From contig CM034297.1 in NCBI GenBank assembly GCA_019925795.1, positions 46,832,683 to 46,896,682 on the forward strand: a stretch of 64,000 nucleotides of DNA. The letters run 5' to 3'. The stretch comes from Dendrobium chrysotoxum (Eukaryota > Streptophyta > Magnoliopsida > Asparagales > Orchidaceae). Of the stretch, positions 24,501-36,298 are shown in pieces (position 1 is the stretch's first letter; each line of letters starts with the position of its first letter). The notes beneath the pieces were generated by a model. The model saw only the letters and a program-made list of their open reading frames with translations, was not told the origin of the DNA and searched no databases. The position numbers were made by a program, and so were the translations under genes.

Positions 24501-25199
24501 TGTGACTTACGTCCAGGTCTAGCCAGCAGCTTGCGGTACCGCCGCGTCCAGCGCGGGCCTGCTGGGTGCGTCTAGCCCTAGCCGTCAACTCGTTGAGGTC
24601 GAGTCGAGTGCGAGTGCAAAGAACAACCCAACAAATCCTTTTGCTTCGCTCTCATTCTCCATCATGTACATCACATTTTGGCACGGTCGAACAAAATTCT
24701 CTTGTCATCTTGATTGTCGTATGGGGCGGCATGATAGGCTCCACTGCTCATCAAAAGTCATGCCATCTATTAAAATTGACGGATTAGAATGGATACCATC
24801 CTCCTACTCATTAGCCAAATCAACCATTGTCAACTCCATTTCAAATTCTCCTCCACCTTGCACCGAACCCAAATCCATCCCCCTTACCAACCAACGGTCA
24901 AACCTCAAATGTGTGAACACCTTGAGTGCTTTTCTTTCCCTCTGTTCACATTTCACAATCAAATAAAAAATAAAAATTTATGAATCATTTTAAAAAATAT
25001 GTTAGAAAACCTTCAAATTTCTTAAATTTATATTAAAATTCATATAATTTAAAATATCATGTCGATGTAAATTAAAATTTTTAAAATTTTCAAAATTTGC
25101 ATAGTTTTCTTTTTCAATTATTTATTTAAATAATAAAAAAAATGCAAAGGCCGCAACTGACCTTCACGTTGGCATTGGCCTTTGCCACTCATCTTCTTC
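24501..25199. other. Upstream region of the ERF gene
   Basis: 24510-24620 is locally GC-rich (GCCGCGTCCAGCGCGGGCC). 24640-24970 has overlapping short open frames with no recognisable domain. W-box-like TTGAC cores are present, but nothing marks them as functional. Confidence 0.35.
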
Positions 25200-25206
25200 T
25201 ATATAA
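25200..25206 (+). promoter_or_regulatory. TATA box of the ERF gene
   Basis: TATATAA lies 107 bases before the chosen ATG at 25313, in a C/T-rich setting usual for plant core promoters. Its position inside the longer open frame starting at 25142 argues that upstream methionines of that frame are not translated. Confidence 0.65.
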
Positions 25207-25312
25207 GCCATACCTTCTCTTCTCTTTCTTGAAAAAGTTTCAAATATTGAGAGAAATTCAGATAATTGGAAACAGTTACTTCACATTATTAATTCGGCCT
25301 ATCCTCTTATTA

Positions 25313-25637
25313 ATGTGCTTTAAAGTGGCGAATCCACCGGAATTTTCGCCGGCGACAGGGGAGGAGGAAGAGTTGGCGACAGCAGCAACGATGTTCTCGG
25401 GTCGGTGGCGGGCGGAAGAGATGTCTGCGATGGTTTCGGCTTTAACACGAGTTGTCGCCGGCGAAGAGCCGACGATCGGTGGCTATTTGGATTCTGCTCC
25501 TTCTGCATCAGCACCACCGTCTTCTTTGTATAATCCTTCTCTGTTATCCCCGCATTCTACGTTTGGTGCTGGTGTTGGCAGTGGTGGAGTGAAGAGAGAG
25601 AGAGACGAGGAGTCAATGATAGGATACTATTCTGGAG
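25313..25637 (+). CDS. ERF gene exon 1
   Basis: Encodes residues 1-108 and the first base of codon 109. The donor is GAG|GTAACG. An in-frame longer start at 25142 adds a hydrophobic, unlike-family 57-residue leader across the TATA box and was not used. Confidence 0.88.
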
Positions 25638-27305
25638 GTAACGATCATTATATTTTTCATTTTTGTGATTTAGGCTTCGTTTGGGATTATTTTTTTATTG
25701 CTTCTTAAAATAAAATTTTAATTTAAAAATTAAAATTTTTATACTAAAACTTTGTTTTAAGAAGAAATAAAAAAATCGTCCCAAACGAAACCTTAATAAC
25801 ACATAAAATCATTACCTATATTTATTTGTTTGTAGCAATATTCTTCATTTTGCTAATACAGTCCTGTTATTGTAATATCAACGAGCAATTGAGGCTTCAT
25901 GGCTACATGGTTTTATTAATGAAGTCATTCTAGGATATAGGGGAAGGCTATAATTTTTTTTTAAGATAGTTATAAAATTATTATGAAAAAAAAATATTAA
26001 AGTTAATGTAAAAATTAACTTTTTTAATAAAAAATATTTTGAAAATAACAAAAAATAATAATCAAATAAAATTTTGATTACGATCAAAAAAATAAAATAA
26101 TAAAAAATTTATCTCAAACAGACTCTTAATCAAAGTACTTCCTTTCGAATCTATAATATTTGAGAATCAAAGGTAAAATATATAGATAGGCCGTCATCTT
26201 ATTAATAACCTCTATTTTGAGATAGTACAAAATGATTTTTTTAAGACATTACAACAGAATAGAAACATAATAATTAATAATTTTTTAAGAATTATTTTAT
26301 GATATGCTTAAACTTAGCTTATATTTTAAATAATTTATATTCATTATATCTTCAACAAACTTTTTTATTTCATGTCTGGAAGCAGCAGAGTAAAGAAAAG
26401 AGAGCACCTCTTTTTTTTTCTTTTTTTTTGTCTTCAAGAAACTCTGGTATTATGAGAATGCCAAAATCCTATCTTTTCCTTCGATAAGACAAAGAAATAA
26501 AAATTTTAATAATGATTTTTATACATAAAAATTAATATTTTTTCTGAGAATATTTGAACGTGCATTTCTCATTATCGGACTTCTTTTTTGCATGACTTAC
26601 ATTTCAAAATCGTTTTTTTGAAGAATCAAACGCTCAAAAATTGAATCTTTAACAAATAGTCTTCCATCAATTACAGCACCAGCCTCCATCTCTCACTCAG
26701 GATCCTCCTCGCAAGCTCCGTCAATGGAAGAAGCAACTCCTTCTTCCCAAGTAGAAACAGAAAACCAACCTCGCCGGCGATACAGGGGAGTACGGCAGCG
26801 CCCATGGGGAAAATGGGCGGCGGAAATCCGCGATCCGCATAAAGCTGCTCGCGTTTGGCTTGGAACCTTCGATACTGCCGAAGCCGCCGCACGAGCTTAC
26901 GATGAAGCCGCTCTTCGCTTTCGCGGAAGCCGTGCGAAGCTCAACTTCCCGGAAAACGCGCGCCTCCAGCCGCCGGAGATCGTTTCAAGCGGCCATTTTC
27001 TTGGCTCCCCTGTTTCCAGTGCGTCGAGGGATTATTTGGAGTATTCGAGATTGTTGAGAGGAGAGGGACAATATGCCAACTTGCTTAATGAGAATGTTTT
27101 GAATTCAGCATCCCCTCTTTCTTCTTCTTCAACGTCGTCGTCGTCTTCACCATCGTCTTCCTCTGTTTTGAATACGTTTTATGGATTTGGAGGAGGAGAG
27201 CAGCAGAAGATGGGGTATTTGGGGCAGTCGGGGATTTGGGGGACGAGTTTTCCGGCTACGAAATGGGAGGATTCCGACGAGTTTCCGCCGTCGTCTTCAG
27301 GCTAG
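25313..27305 (+). CDS. AP2/ERF transcription factor, group X (ABR1/RAP2.6/ERF110-like), two exons
   Basis: Exons 25313-25637 and 26701-27305 join through a 1063-base GT-AG intron at phase 1 (G + GA = Gly) and give 309 residues. The start at 25313 opens with MCFKVANP. Residues 36-50 read EMSAMVSALTRVVAG. This N-terminal pair is typical of ERF group X. One AP2 domain spans about residues 135-193: YRGVRQRPWGKWAAEIRDP, then VWLGTFDTAEAAARAYDEAA, then KLNFPE. The Ala and Asp in WAAEIRD are the residues that distinguish ERF from DREB proteins and favour GCC-box binding. Ser-rich linkers follow (about residues 240-265), and the C-terminus is acidic (KWEDSDEF). Expected role: nuclear, sequence-specific transcription factor in stress or hormone responses. 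Group X members often have one intron upstream of the AP2 domain, as here. The gene looks intact. Confidence 0.93.
25638..26700 (+). other. ERF gene intron
   Basis: Starts GTAACG and ends CTCTCACTCAG. AT-rich, with a MITE at 25673-25792 placed only 35 bases after the donor. The rest holds short meaningless frames. Confidence 0.88.
25673..25792. mobile_element. Tourist/PIF-like MITE in the ERF intron, 120 bp
   Basis: Terminal inverted repeats GGCTTCGTTTGGGA and, on the other strand, GGTTTCGTTTGGGA are flanked by TTA on both sides (25670-25672, 25793-25795). The whole element can fold into one hairpin. Relatives lie at 28237, 29163, 32340, 32873 and 59271. Confidence 0.85.
26701..27305 (+). 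CDS. ERF gene exon 2 with the AP2 domain
   Basis: Begins in SSSQAPSMEEATPSSQ, carries the complete AP2 domain and ends with TAG at 27303-27305. Markedly GC-richer than its surroundings, as usual for AP2 exons. Confidence 0.92.
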
Positions 27306-27590
27306 ACGGAGAAGAGTAGTTAGTCTGCTCTTTTTCTAGGTGGGGAGTCGGCTTTACTGGCAGGGGTGGTTTTTGTTTTTTTTATTATTCTGGAGCTTTG
27401 TAATTTTATTTTATTTTTTTTTATTTCTCGTGGGAATTTGGGAAAAATAAAGAGATAAGCCGGTGATTTATATTTTTATTATTAGCTTGTAATTTTCATG
27501 GCTTCATGGCTGTCCATCGAGCACAGTCTCAATTATTAAAATTATATAAATATTAAAGCCTTTATATGTTTAACCTACCATAATTTCTTA
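27306..27590 (+). terminator. 3' UTR and poly(A) signal of the ERF gene
   Basis: AATAAA at 27446-27451 follows T-rich upstream elements (TTGTAATTTTATTTT). The cleavage site is not determinable from sequence alone. Confidence 0.6.
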
Positions 27591-27965
27591 TATTGTGTTG
27601 GGAATAAAACCAGTCACTGAGAAATAAAGAAGAAAAGAGAAAAAAAAGCAGAAAATTTGATGCGAAAAAATCTAAAATCAACAAAATAAAAAATTAGGAA
27701 ACCACACCACACTAAGAAATCACTATAAAAATGAGAGAAATTATACAGATTTATCTTCTCATACTCTTTCATTATCTCTCTTGACTTGTCGTACCATTCT
27801 AATCTTATAATAGACAAAAAGATGCACTTTTATTACAGTAAAAGACGCACCCCTTCAAGTGAAATAAGAAGAGCAAAAAATAAATATCTATAAAGCCCTA
27901 CTCGCAACACTATTGTATTGTACATGTAGTGCCTCAGCGCTGACTTCTTTGTCTTCTTGCTTTTC
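27590..27965. mobile_element. LTR-retrotransposon fragment related to 10.9-12.7 and 61.2-62.05 kb
   Basis: The right part (TATCTATAAAGCCC ... AGTGCCTCAGCGCTGAC, 27880-27945) matches the CTATTTATA ... GCGCCTCAGCGTTGAC segment of the LTR near 61450-61550. The left part parallels 12660-12940 in reverse. Borders are not defined. Confidence 0.4.
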
Positions 27966-28236
27966 ATTGAAAGATTTATATTTTAAGAAAGGCGCAAAAT
28001 TTCACCTTCAAAATTGATGAAATGACAAATATTTAAGCCTTCATTTGTTTAACCTCTCATAATTTCTCATTTTGCACCACTTTCTTCCCTTCCCTGCTTC
28101 ACATGGTTTAATTAATGTTCTATTAGGACCCCAAAACACAGCCTATCTCATTCTTTAGATCTTTTCACATTTTATAGAATCAACCATAAAGAGATGCTTG
28201 GAAAAGCTAACTAACTAGAAAATGACATCTTCGCTT

Positions 28237-28408
28237 AGGTATCATTTGGGACAGTTTTCTAACCCTTTTTTTTAGATTAACTATAATTTTTATTTAATTA
28301 TTATTATTTCATTGTGTTAAAAAAATTATTTTCTACAACAATTATAAAAAATTATTTTTTCTACTGCAGTATTATGAAATAATAAGAAAACTGAGCCAAA
28401 TAAAATCT
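28237..28408. mobile_element. Decayed MITE of the GGCTTCGTTTGGGA family
   Basis: The left edge is TTAGGTATCATTTGGGACAG and the right edge CTGAGCCAAATAAAATCTT, with an AT-rich, partly self-complementary middle. The inverted ends are imperfect. Confidence 0.45.
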
Positions 28409-28425
28409 TGCCCTTTAGAAATTTA

Positions 28426-28824
28426 GGGGTTGTTTGGTATGCGGATTTAGGCAGGATTTGAGGTGAATTTGAGGCGAATTTGAGCCAAACAGCCTAAAAT
28501 GCAAAACCAAATCTCACGAAAAATGAAAGCCTTCGTAGACGGAAAATTCCACCTTTTCGTCGTAAATCCCGGATTTCTGAAATCCTCTTGTTCGACGTAT
28601 TTTCGAAATCCTTTGGCTCTATTGGCGTGGGAAGGAAGAAACTCCGCCCAAAATTTTCAACCTCGTTAAATCCTAAATGCAATAGTCAAACAATCACATA
28701 GGATTTATCATGAAGGTTACCAAATAGTTTTCAGGATTCAACCCCCCGGATTTTATAAATCCGGATTTGAAGGATTTATAAAATACTACTAAACCCTAAA
28801 TCCTAGATTCTACCAAATAGCCCC
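28426..28824. mobile_element. PIF/Harbinger-like MITE, 399 bp, TTA target duplication
   Basis: Left terminus GGGGTTGTTTGGTATGCGGA; the right terminus on the other strand is GGGGCTATTTGGTAGAATC. TTA is present on both sides (28423-28425, 28825-28827). Subterminal ATCCGGATTT / GGATTTA words recur in both orientations. It has no coding capacity. Larger relatives begin at 33994 and 50700. Confidence 0.85.
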
Positions 28825-28827
28825 TTA

Positions 28828-29162
28828 AAAATCACCTATGCTAAACCTTAGCGACTTTAAGCCACAGTGGAGCTCTTATGCGCGGCCTGTTCCATGCTCT
28901 GGTTCCCTACAGCTTGGCCCATCTATTACCGTCATCTCCGCAGTGCATTTTCTTTTGTGAAGCCTTCCCATTCGATAAGGTGTTGGATTAGAAGCGTACC
29001 TCCCTTAGTGGTGTGGCATGAGCTTTATCATTGTAAGCTTGATAATAAGAAGATTTTCTCAAGGCTTGATAATTTTGGTGATAATTTCTAATAAAGAAGA
29101 TATGAAAAACGAGATGAATTCGAGATTGCATGAGTTGGTAGGCGTAGTTTGTATGAAACTGT
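28828..29162. other. Gene-free region
   Basis: A 74-codon frame at 28867-29091 is present but shows no domain, and I would not call it a gene. Confidence 0.35.
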
Positions 29163-29261
29163 GGCTTCTTTTGGGATGATTTTTTTGCTGCTTTCTAAAG
29201 CAGCTTTTTGATACAAAATACTGCTTTAAAAAATAGTAAAAAAGCCGCCCCAAACGAAGCC
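29163..29261. mobile_element. MITE of the GGCTTCGTTTGGGA family, 99 bp
   Basis: GGCTTCTTTTGGGATGATTT and, on the other strand, GGCTTCGTTTGGGGCGGCTT form the ends. Internal TAAAGCAGC and GCTTTAAA pair into a hairpin. The flanking trinucleotides (TGT / TGA) do not match. Confidence 0.7.
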
Positions 29262-29289
29262 TGAATCGATGCCTCTAGTAACATATAAG

Positions 29290-29700
29290 TTTGACAATAT
29301 GGCCATGGCTTGGCCAAAGCAAGCTCACCCAATGTGAATTCTACATCTTGCCGAAGCTTTGTCTCTTGGCCATTCGATCCTACTGTGCCGACCTCCAATC
29401 CGCAAGCAGGAGCCTCAAAACCTCCGATCTCCACTGACCTAGCCCGCCGCCAAAACCTCCCGATCTTCTCTGAAGCCGCGACTAACCAATCCCTTCGGCA
29501 GAATCCACCCTAGCCGGCGTCCCCACCTTCGTCGACGACGTTCCTTTCCTGTTGGATCGGACGTTACAACATTTCGATCGGAAGCAACGAAGGAAGCTCG
29601 CTCACTGTGAAGGTAACTTTCTCCCTTGCACGCGCTACTTCGGCCAAATCCCGTGAAGGGTAACGGTAGAAAAAGGGAAACTGAAAGATTTAACCTAAAT
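29290..29700. other. GC-rich segment, probably part of a PIF-like element
   Basis: 29588-29625 (GGAAGCTCGCTCACTGTGAAGG and following) resembles, in reverse, 34190-34240 inside the element that begins at 33994, and 50930-50960. The open frames at 29195-29434 and 29310-29513 are therefore probably transposon-derived and have no domain I recognise. Confidence 0.4.
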
Positions 29701-30805
29701 CCAGCTTTAATCTTGCTTAAACCAAATCCAACATAAATTCGTTGTTAATTTCTGTTGATTATAATTAATTTTATTTAATCATAATTAAATATTACTAATT
29801 ATAATTACTTGTATTTAATCATAATTAATTTTTATTAATTACAATTAATTTAATTTAATTATAATTAAATTTTTATTATGATTAATTTTAGTTAATTATA
29901 ACTGATTTTAATTAATTATAATTTATTTAAGTTAATTATTAACCATTCATCCACTATGTACATATAATGTAAACATTGATTTGATACACACTTTATACAA
30001 ATATGTATACAGTATGTACACTCACATATCCGAATGGTTCTTGCCGTCCAGACTCCACGAAGAATAATTTCTCCAATCCAAGTGGATGAATGGTTAATCA
30101 TGTCATCTTAGGCTAAGGATTGGATGGATATTGCTAACTAAGATAATTGGTCTTAATCCTAAGCCAGGCGGATGTTTATGACGAGTCGATCGATGTTCTA
30201 TGTGGATGTAATCAATCGATACAAGTCACGCGAAGGACCATCAATTTGCTCGATTTGATGAGGAACGTTGCTTGGTAGGGAGCATTTGAGCTGGACTACT
30301 TGTTTCCCAAAAAGTTATGTCAGAACTTAGAACAAAAAGATCAAATCAAATCACTTTGCCACTTGAATGATACTGATTACACAACTCATCTTGATCTATT
30401 GGTTGGGAGCTTAGGTTGCCAACTAAGAGGTCTTGTGTATGTGTTGTGTGTGTGAATATGCCTTAATTGGCCTAAATGTCCCAAAAAAAATGATACTGAT
30501 TGAGCATAATAAATAAGTCATCACAGTTTTCGATATAAAGAAAAAATTATGATGGTTTCTCCACCTATGGGAAGCATAGAAATAACTACTAAAGGTATTG
30601 TGGAATCCTATGCATGATGAGTACTTAGGCATAAATGTAGGCCATTAGGTAAGAAGAATCATAAATATTAATCATATCCATCTTTCTTTTTATGATATTT
30701 TATCATTATCATGCTTAAAATTTGTATGATGATTAAGGAGGTAAAATATTTTCTACTCTTGATTGTAATTAATTATTTAATATGTGCTCAGTAGTTATAC
30801 TCTTA
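29701..30805. other. Low-complexity and gene-free region
   Basis: 29756-29940 is a degenerate (TAATTA)-type low-complexity block. 29941-30805 has no supportable gene. Confidence 0.45.
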
Positions 30806-31829
30806 CACAACAACAACAGCAACAATAACAACATCAAGATTTTATGCCACCATATATGGATGGCCACATGAATCCTTTTCAATATTTTGTCATGTTAACA
30901 ATCGAATTCTCATTTAAATTTAATAAAAAGTCATTTATAATATAGCAAAGTGTTTTGAGGTCTATCTCTATCTTTCTTAACATAGGTCAAATCTAATACA
31001 TCTACTCTACTAACCAGGTCATCAGAAAGTTGATGTTTTATGTGTCCAATCCATCTAAGGCGACTTTCTAATATTATATGCCACTGGAGTTACTCCAACC
31101 TTTTCATATATATACTCATTTCACATTATATCTCTAAGAGTGAAGCCACTCATCCACCTAAGCATCATCATCTCTGTAGCACTTAATTTTATGCTTCTCT
31201 TTTAATGGACAACATTCCACTCCATAAAGCATTACAAGTCTCACCACTATCATATAGAAATTTTTCTTAAATTTGAGGGGCATTTTTCTGGCACACAATA
31301 GGCACGATGCATTCCTCTACTTCAACCATCCAACTTGAATTCTGCTAATAATATCCCCATCTATTTCACCATTATTTTAAACAATAGACCCAAGATATCT
31401 AAAATGTGTACTCTTATTAATGACTTGATCGCCCAAAGATGCAATCCCTCAACTAGATCTATTAGTGCTAAAATTACACTATATGTATTCAATTTTAGAT
31501 CTACTCAAATGAAAACCTTTAGACTCTAAGGTTGACCTCCATAATTCAAGCTTTCGTTTAACTCCCTCTAAAAGTCTTATTAATAAGAAGAATATCATCA
31601 TGAAAAAGCATACACCATGATACATCCTCTTATAAATGTCTAGTAAAAACATCCAAGACTACAACAAATAAATATGGGCTTAAAACTAATTATTGATGTA
31701 ATCTAACTGAAATAAAAAAAAATTGATCAAACCACCTTGTGTTTGAATACAAGTAACAATTTCTACATGCATATCTTTAATGACTGGAATATAAGCATTA
31801 TTAACACATTTCCTTTCTAGAACTCTCCA
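30806..31829 (-). mobile_element. RTE-clade LINE, 3' fragment, decayed (copy A)
   Basis: Colinear with the better preserved copy at 34790-35975. The 3' tail is (CAA)n on the + strand (30806-30830), followed by a degraded GGCCACATGAATCC word and then the reverse-transcriptase region ending at GAACTCTCCA near 31829. Many stops and indels make this the oldest copy in the window. No target duplication could be read. Confidence 0.8.
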
Positions 31830-32339
31830 AATATAAGTTGTTTTGAGGACACTAGTATTTTCATGTTAAAGTGATTAATCTTATAAGCTAATGTAGTGTA
31901 ATCAGTTTCTATAGTTATGCTTATGATTCAATACTCACTACTATCTTATTCAATCAACCCTATTGTGTGATGTGTTGTTATATTAATTAGATCAATTTTA
32001 ATTAATAGTAATAAATTGGTATAGTTATATAATTGTGCATCATATAAATCACACTTTGTTTAACTAAATCACTCATAACATATCACATCTTGTATTCTTT
32101 ATTACTTACACATGTGTGCATAGTATTGTGTTTAATTTAGGAATCTTGCTAGCTTTTTATTAGCTTCCACACAATATTTTATTTGTTACATCTATTGTTG
32201 TGTGGTGCTTAGTACATTAGAAGTGCTTGATTGTGTACTTTTTGAGTGAGTTCAAATAATTTTGTATAAAATCTAGAATGTAAAAAAAAATGTAATGATA
32301 TATTTATAATAATAACAAAATCATAATTCATATAATTTA

Positions 32340-32468
32340 GACTTCATTTGGAATAGCTTTGTTATTGCTTTCTAAAGCAGCTTTCTAATACAATTTCTAG
32401 TTCAAAAATTTTTGTATTAAAAAATTATTTTAAAAAACATTTAAAACGTCATACCAAATAAAGCGCCC
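32340..32468. mobile_element. MITE of the GGCTTCGTTTGGGA family, 129 bp
   Basis: Ends GACTTCATTTGGAATAGC and, on the other strand, GGGCGCTTTATTTGGTATG. TTA flanks both sides (32337-32339, 32469-32471). The middle is self-complementary (TTCTAAAGCAGC against ATTATTTTAAAA). Confidence 0.65.
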
Positions 32469-32872
32469 TTAATCTAATATAGTAAAAAATAATCATAAGT
32501 TGTTAAGGATATTGTCTTTTATTATTATTATTATTATTATTATGAAGACTAATCTTTATATTCTAAAATTATAAATTATTTAGCTAACTTAATTATTTAT
32601 AATAATTATCTTTTTTTTGAAGCCTCTACTTCTGAACTAAGCTTTGAATGCCGAATGGGTGGAAGATTCAAATTGTTCATTAATGAGTGTTTCTACATTC
32701 CTCTTATAAATTTATTAAAAAAAATTATAAAGGATCAATATATTTAAATACAATATTGCCCTTAATTAACAAATAGTAAGTTTATTAGCATATTTAAAAT
32801 TTTATTTATATTCAATATATTGAGAAAAGATGATTCATGTAGCCCACCTGACCTCATGGAATAAAAGCTTAT

Positions 32873-33002
32873 TATTGTTGTTGCTTCTGCAGCTCATTAT
32901 TTTTTAAAGTAACTTTTTAGTACAAAAATTTATGAATTAGAAATTGTTGTACTAAAAAGCTGCTTTAAAAAACACAGTAAGAAAACTATCTCAAACGAAA
33001 TC
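32873..33002. mobile_element. MITE of the same family, left end decayed
   Basis: The right end GAAACTATCTCAAACGAAAT-like sequence is followed by TTA. The interior hairpin TTTTTAGTACAAAAATT / AATTGTTGTACTAAAAAG is well kept. The left terminus is degraded. Confidence 0.55.
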
Positions 33003-33993
33003 TTATATATATTGTGAAGCAAAGTGACAACAAATCACATTTTAGATGATGAGTTATATATATTTGTTATAAGCGCAAAATATAGACGAACGTTTTGTAA
33101 TCTTTGGATTTTCTTTCTTCTTCACCTCAAAATTTATGTGGCATCAATAGGAATAAGAGATAAGAGACTTATTTATTATTGAAAATACATGATACAAATA
33201 TATATTGAATGTATTGTACATCAATATGATATTATATCTTAAAAATTTTAAGAAAATAATAATTTTATTTACTCATTAAATAAATATGAAATTAATTGAC
33301 ATAATGATACACTTATTTAAATTATTTATAAAAGAAAAGTGTATTTAAATTTAATAACTTAAACTCAATTGAAGATAAAATAATTACATGATAATATAGA
33401 TTGATAGTTTAAATTTCAATAATTGATTCTTTTGTTAAAAAATATAAAAATAAATGTTATTAATACTATTGAGAAAAATGAATAAGAAAAAAAGTTATTA
33501 TTAAATTATTTAAGTAATATATTAAATTATTTAAGTAATATATTAAAAAATAAATGATTTAGATTATTTATTTAGAATATTTTTATAATTAAAATTTTAT
33601 TATTTATAACATTATATTATTACTTTTATTTTATTTAATTGAGCAAATAGATGACATCCAAAATATATAGAATAAATGCATGATTTTTACACTATTATTA
33701 TAAAATATCAATTCATCATAGTATAAAATTTATAGGATAAAATTTATTATAACATAATAAAATTCAAATTCAATATCTTAAAATCTTTTAAAACCCTCAC
33801 CAACCAGAACTAAAACATAAAATTTTATGTTATGTTTTGATTTCATTAGTAGCTCAATTATACTGATAAAAATTACACAGCAATTTAGCTTATATCCATC
33901 TTTTATAAAATTAAGTGCATTTTGCATCAAGATGAACTTCAAATTCTTTAAATTTGTACTGAGATTGTTTATGCACTAATTAATATAAATCTA

Positions 33994-36294
33994 AGGGGTT
34001 GTTGATAGCAGGATTTACATTGGATTTGTCAGAAATCCTATCAAATGATTTCAGAGCGCACAGTAAATCCGCATCTACCGATTTAAGACATAAATTTAGG
34101 ATTTAATAAATCCCGTCATTAGGCTGGTTTATTGGTATTTACATATTTGCGAAGTTCTCCCTTGGCATCTTGAAGGAGGCGGCGAAGATGGGTTACCTTC
34201 ACAACGAGCGAGCTCTTGACGTGACTTCCAATCCGATGTCATCAAAGGAGGAAACGAAGAAGCTTCTTTAACGACTCTTTCAACAGAGTGCTTCACACGA
34301 AGCACACAAGATCAAAACAACAATGAATAAATGGCGACGGGAAAAAGCAACAGACTAACAGCAACCACGAAATGCAGATAAAAAGCAAACCCTATAGGGT
34401 CTTCATCCAATTAATCTAATTTAGCATAATAAATATACATTTAATATTCATAATTTAATAAGTTAATTAAATTATTAGTAATATAACTAATATAATTAGC
34501 ATATTGAATAATATAAATAAACTTAATTAAATAATTAATAGCATAACTAATATAATTAGCTTAGGATTTAAAATTTGAAATTGAATAATTAATTATTTAA
34601 TTAACATTATAAATAATAATTAAATAATTAATTAATAGTAGTGTTTTGAAGTACTATTGAGTTAATTAATATTATTATTATTACTTGAATATAATTAAAC
34701 AATACTTAAATGATTAATAAAATCCTTAGTAAGAGTACTAGTTCCATAAAAAATTATTTAAAAATAACTAATTAATTATGAAATTATTACAACAACAACA
34801 TCAAGCCTTTATCCCACTACGTGGGGTCGGCTACATGAATCCTTTTTCTCCATTGTGTCCTGTTAAAAGTCAAATTCTCATTTAAATCTAATAAAGAAAG
34901 ATCATTTTTAATATTTTCTAACCAAGTCTTTTTAGGTCTACCTCTACCTTTCTTAACATAAGTCAAATCTAAGACCTCTACTTTCCTAACCGGGTCATCG
35001 GGAGGCCGCCGTTTTACGTGACCAAACCATCTAAGGCGACTCTCTCTAATCTTATCTTCCACTGGAGCTACTCCAACCTTTTCACGAATATGCTCATTTC
35101 GTATCCTATCTCTAAGGGTAAAGCCACTCATCCACCTGAGCATCCTCATCTCTGCAACACTTAACTTAGAATTATGCTTCTCTTTTAATGGCCAACATTC
35201 GGCACCATAAAGCATTGCAGGTCTCACCACCATCTTATAGAATTTTCCCTTAAGTTTGAGAGGTACTTTTCTATCACACAATAAGCCTGATGCATTCCTC
35301 CACTTCAACCATCCAACTTGGATTCTGCTGATAATATCCCCATCTATATCACCATCACTCTGAACAATACATCCAAGATATCTAAAACGTGTACTCTTAT
35401 TAATGACTTGATCGGCCAAAGTCACAATGCCCTCACTAGGTCTATTATTACTAAAATTACACTCCATATATTCCGTTTTAGATCTACTCAAGCGAAAACC
35501 TTTAGACTCTAAAGTTGACCTCCACAATTCTAGTTTACCTTCAACTCCCCCTCTAGTCTTATCAACAAGAAGAATATCATCAGCAAAAAGCATACACCAA
35601 GGTACATCCTCTTGCAAATGTCTAGTGAGAACATCCATGACTAAAGCAAAAAGATATGGGCTTAAGGCTGATCCTTGATGTAATCCAACCGAAATAGGGA
35701 AATACTTGGTCAAACCACCTTGTGTTTGAACACAAGTAATAGCTCCTGCATACATATCTTTAATGATTTGAATATAAGCGTTATTAACTCTTTTCTTTTC
35801 AAGAACTCTCCATAACACTTCTCTTGGAACTTTATCATATGCTTTTTCTAAATCAATAAATATCATATGTAAATCCTCCTTATTCTCTCTATATTTCTCC
35901 ATCAAACCTCTTAATAAATGTATGGCTTCCATAGTAGACCTACCCGGCATGAATCCAAATTGATTTTGAGAAACAATTAAATATTAAATACTTATCAAAT
36001 TAACACAAATATTTTAATAATTAATACAATAATTAATAATTAACCTATTAATTAAATTATTTGATAACTACACACTCTTAATTATATTATTTATCATTAT
36101 CAATTATTGACAATAATTTATATTGAAATTAATTAGTAACTCATATGTAACACAAATTAAATTCAAAATACATTAAATTTAATTATTAAATAAACCAACC
36201 ATATCCTAAATTATACTGTAAAACAATTTCATCTAATTTAGCAGTATGTAATAACTATTTTGCCAAACAGTCCTACTTATTGCCAAACATCCCT
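33994..36294. mobile_element. Putative PIF/Harbinger-like element interrupted by RTE copy B
   Basis: The left end reads GGGGTTGTTGATAGCAGGAT after CTAA. The candidate right end on the other strand reads GGGATGTTTGGCAATAAG after TTTAA. The left 250 bp resembles the element that begins at 50700, including GCACAGTAAATCC and a reversed GAAGGT..CGAGCTC stretch. Subtracting the nested LINE (34790-35975) leaves about 1.1 kb, mostly AT-rich. The terminal repeats match only in part, so the boundaries are tentative. Confidence 0.4.
34790..35975 (-). mobile_element. RTE-clade LINE, 5'-truncated, reverse transcriptase C-terminal two thirds open (copy B)
   Basis: The 3' end, read on the minus strand, is the GGATTCATGTAGCCGACCCC word followed by a (TTG)n tail, as in plant RTE LINEs and the SINEs that share their tails. 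An uninterrupted frame of 377 codons (35950 down to 34817) starts within the truncated end with MPGRSTMEAIHLLRGLMEKY. It carries FIDLEKAYDKVPREVLW, the catalytic box CMLFADDILLVDK, GLHQGSALSPYLFALVMDVL and the C-terminal EMRMLRWMSGFTLRDRIRNE and RLRWFGHVKRRP blocks. The fingers and the endonuclease are missing, so the copy cannot act on its own. The lack of stops suggests it is younger than copies A, C and E. Confidence 0.92.
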
Positions 36295-36298
36295 TAAA

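Larger units (their letters stand above)
31830..33993. other. AT-rich region with two MITEs, otherwise no gene
   Basis: Contains MITEs at 32340-32468 and 32873-33002 and a short (TTA)n microsatellite at 32518-32543. 33160-33960 is extremely AT-rich without coding content. Confidence 0.45.

Noticed and set aside
25142..25312. Longer N-terminus for the ERF protein from the upstream in-frame ATG
   Set aside because: The added 57 residues are hydrophobic and unlike the family, and the stretch contains the TATA box. MCFKVANP at 25313 is the family-like start.
29195..29513. GC-rich frames of 79 and 67 codons as a gene
   Set aside because: They overlap on opposite strands and the block shares sequence with PIF-like elements at 34.2 and 50.9 kb.
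34817..35950. 377-codon frame as a host gene
   Set aside because: It is the reverse transcriptase of a 5'-truncated RTE LINE, starting inside the motif series and ending at the LINE 3' tail.
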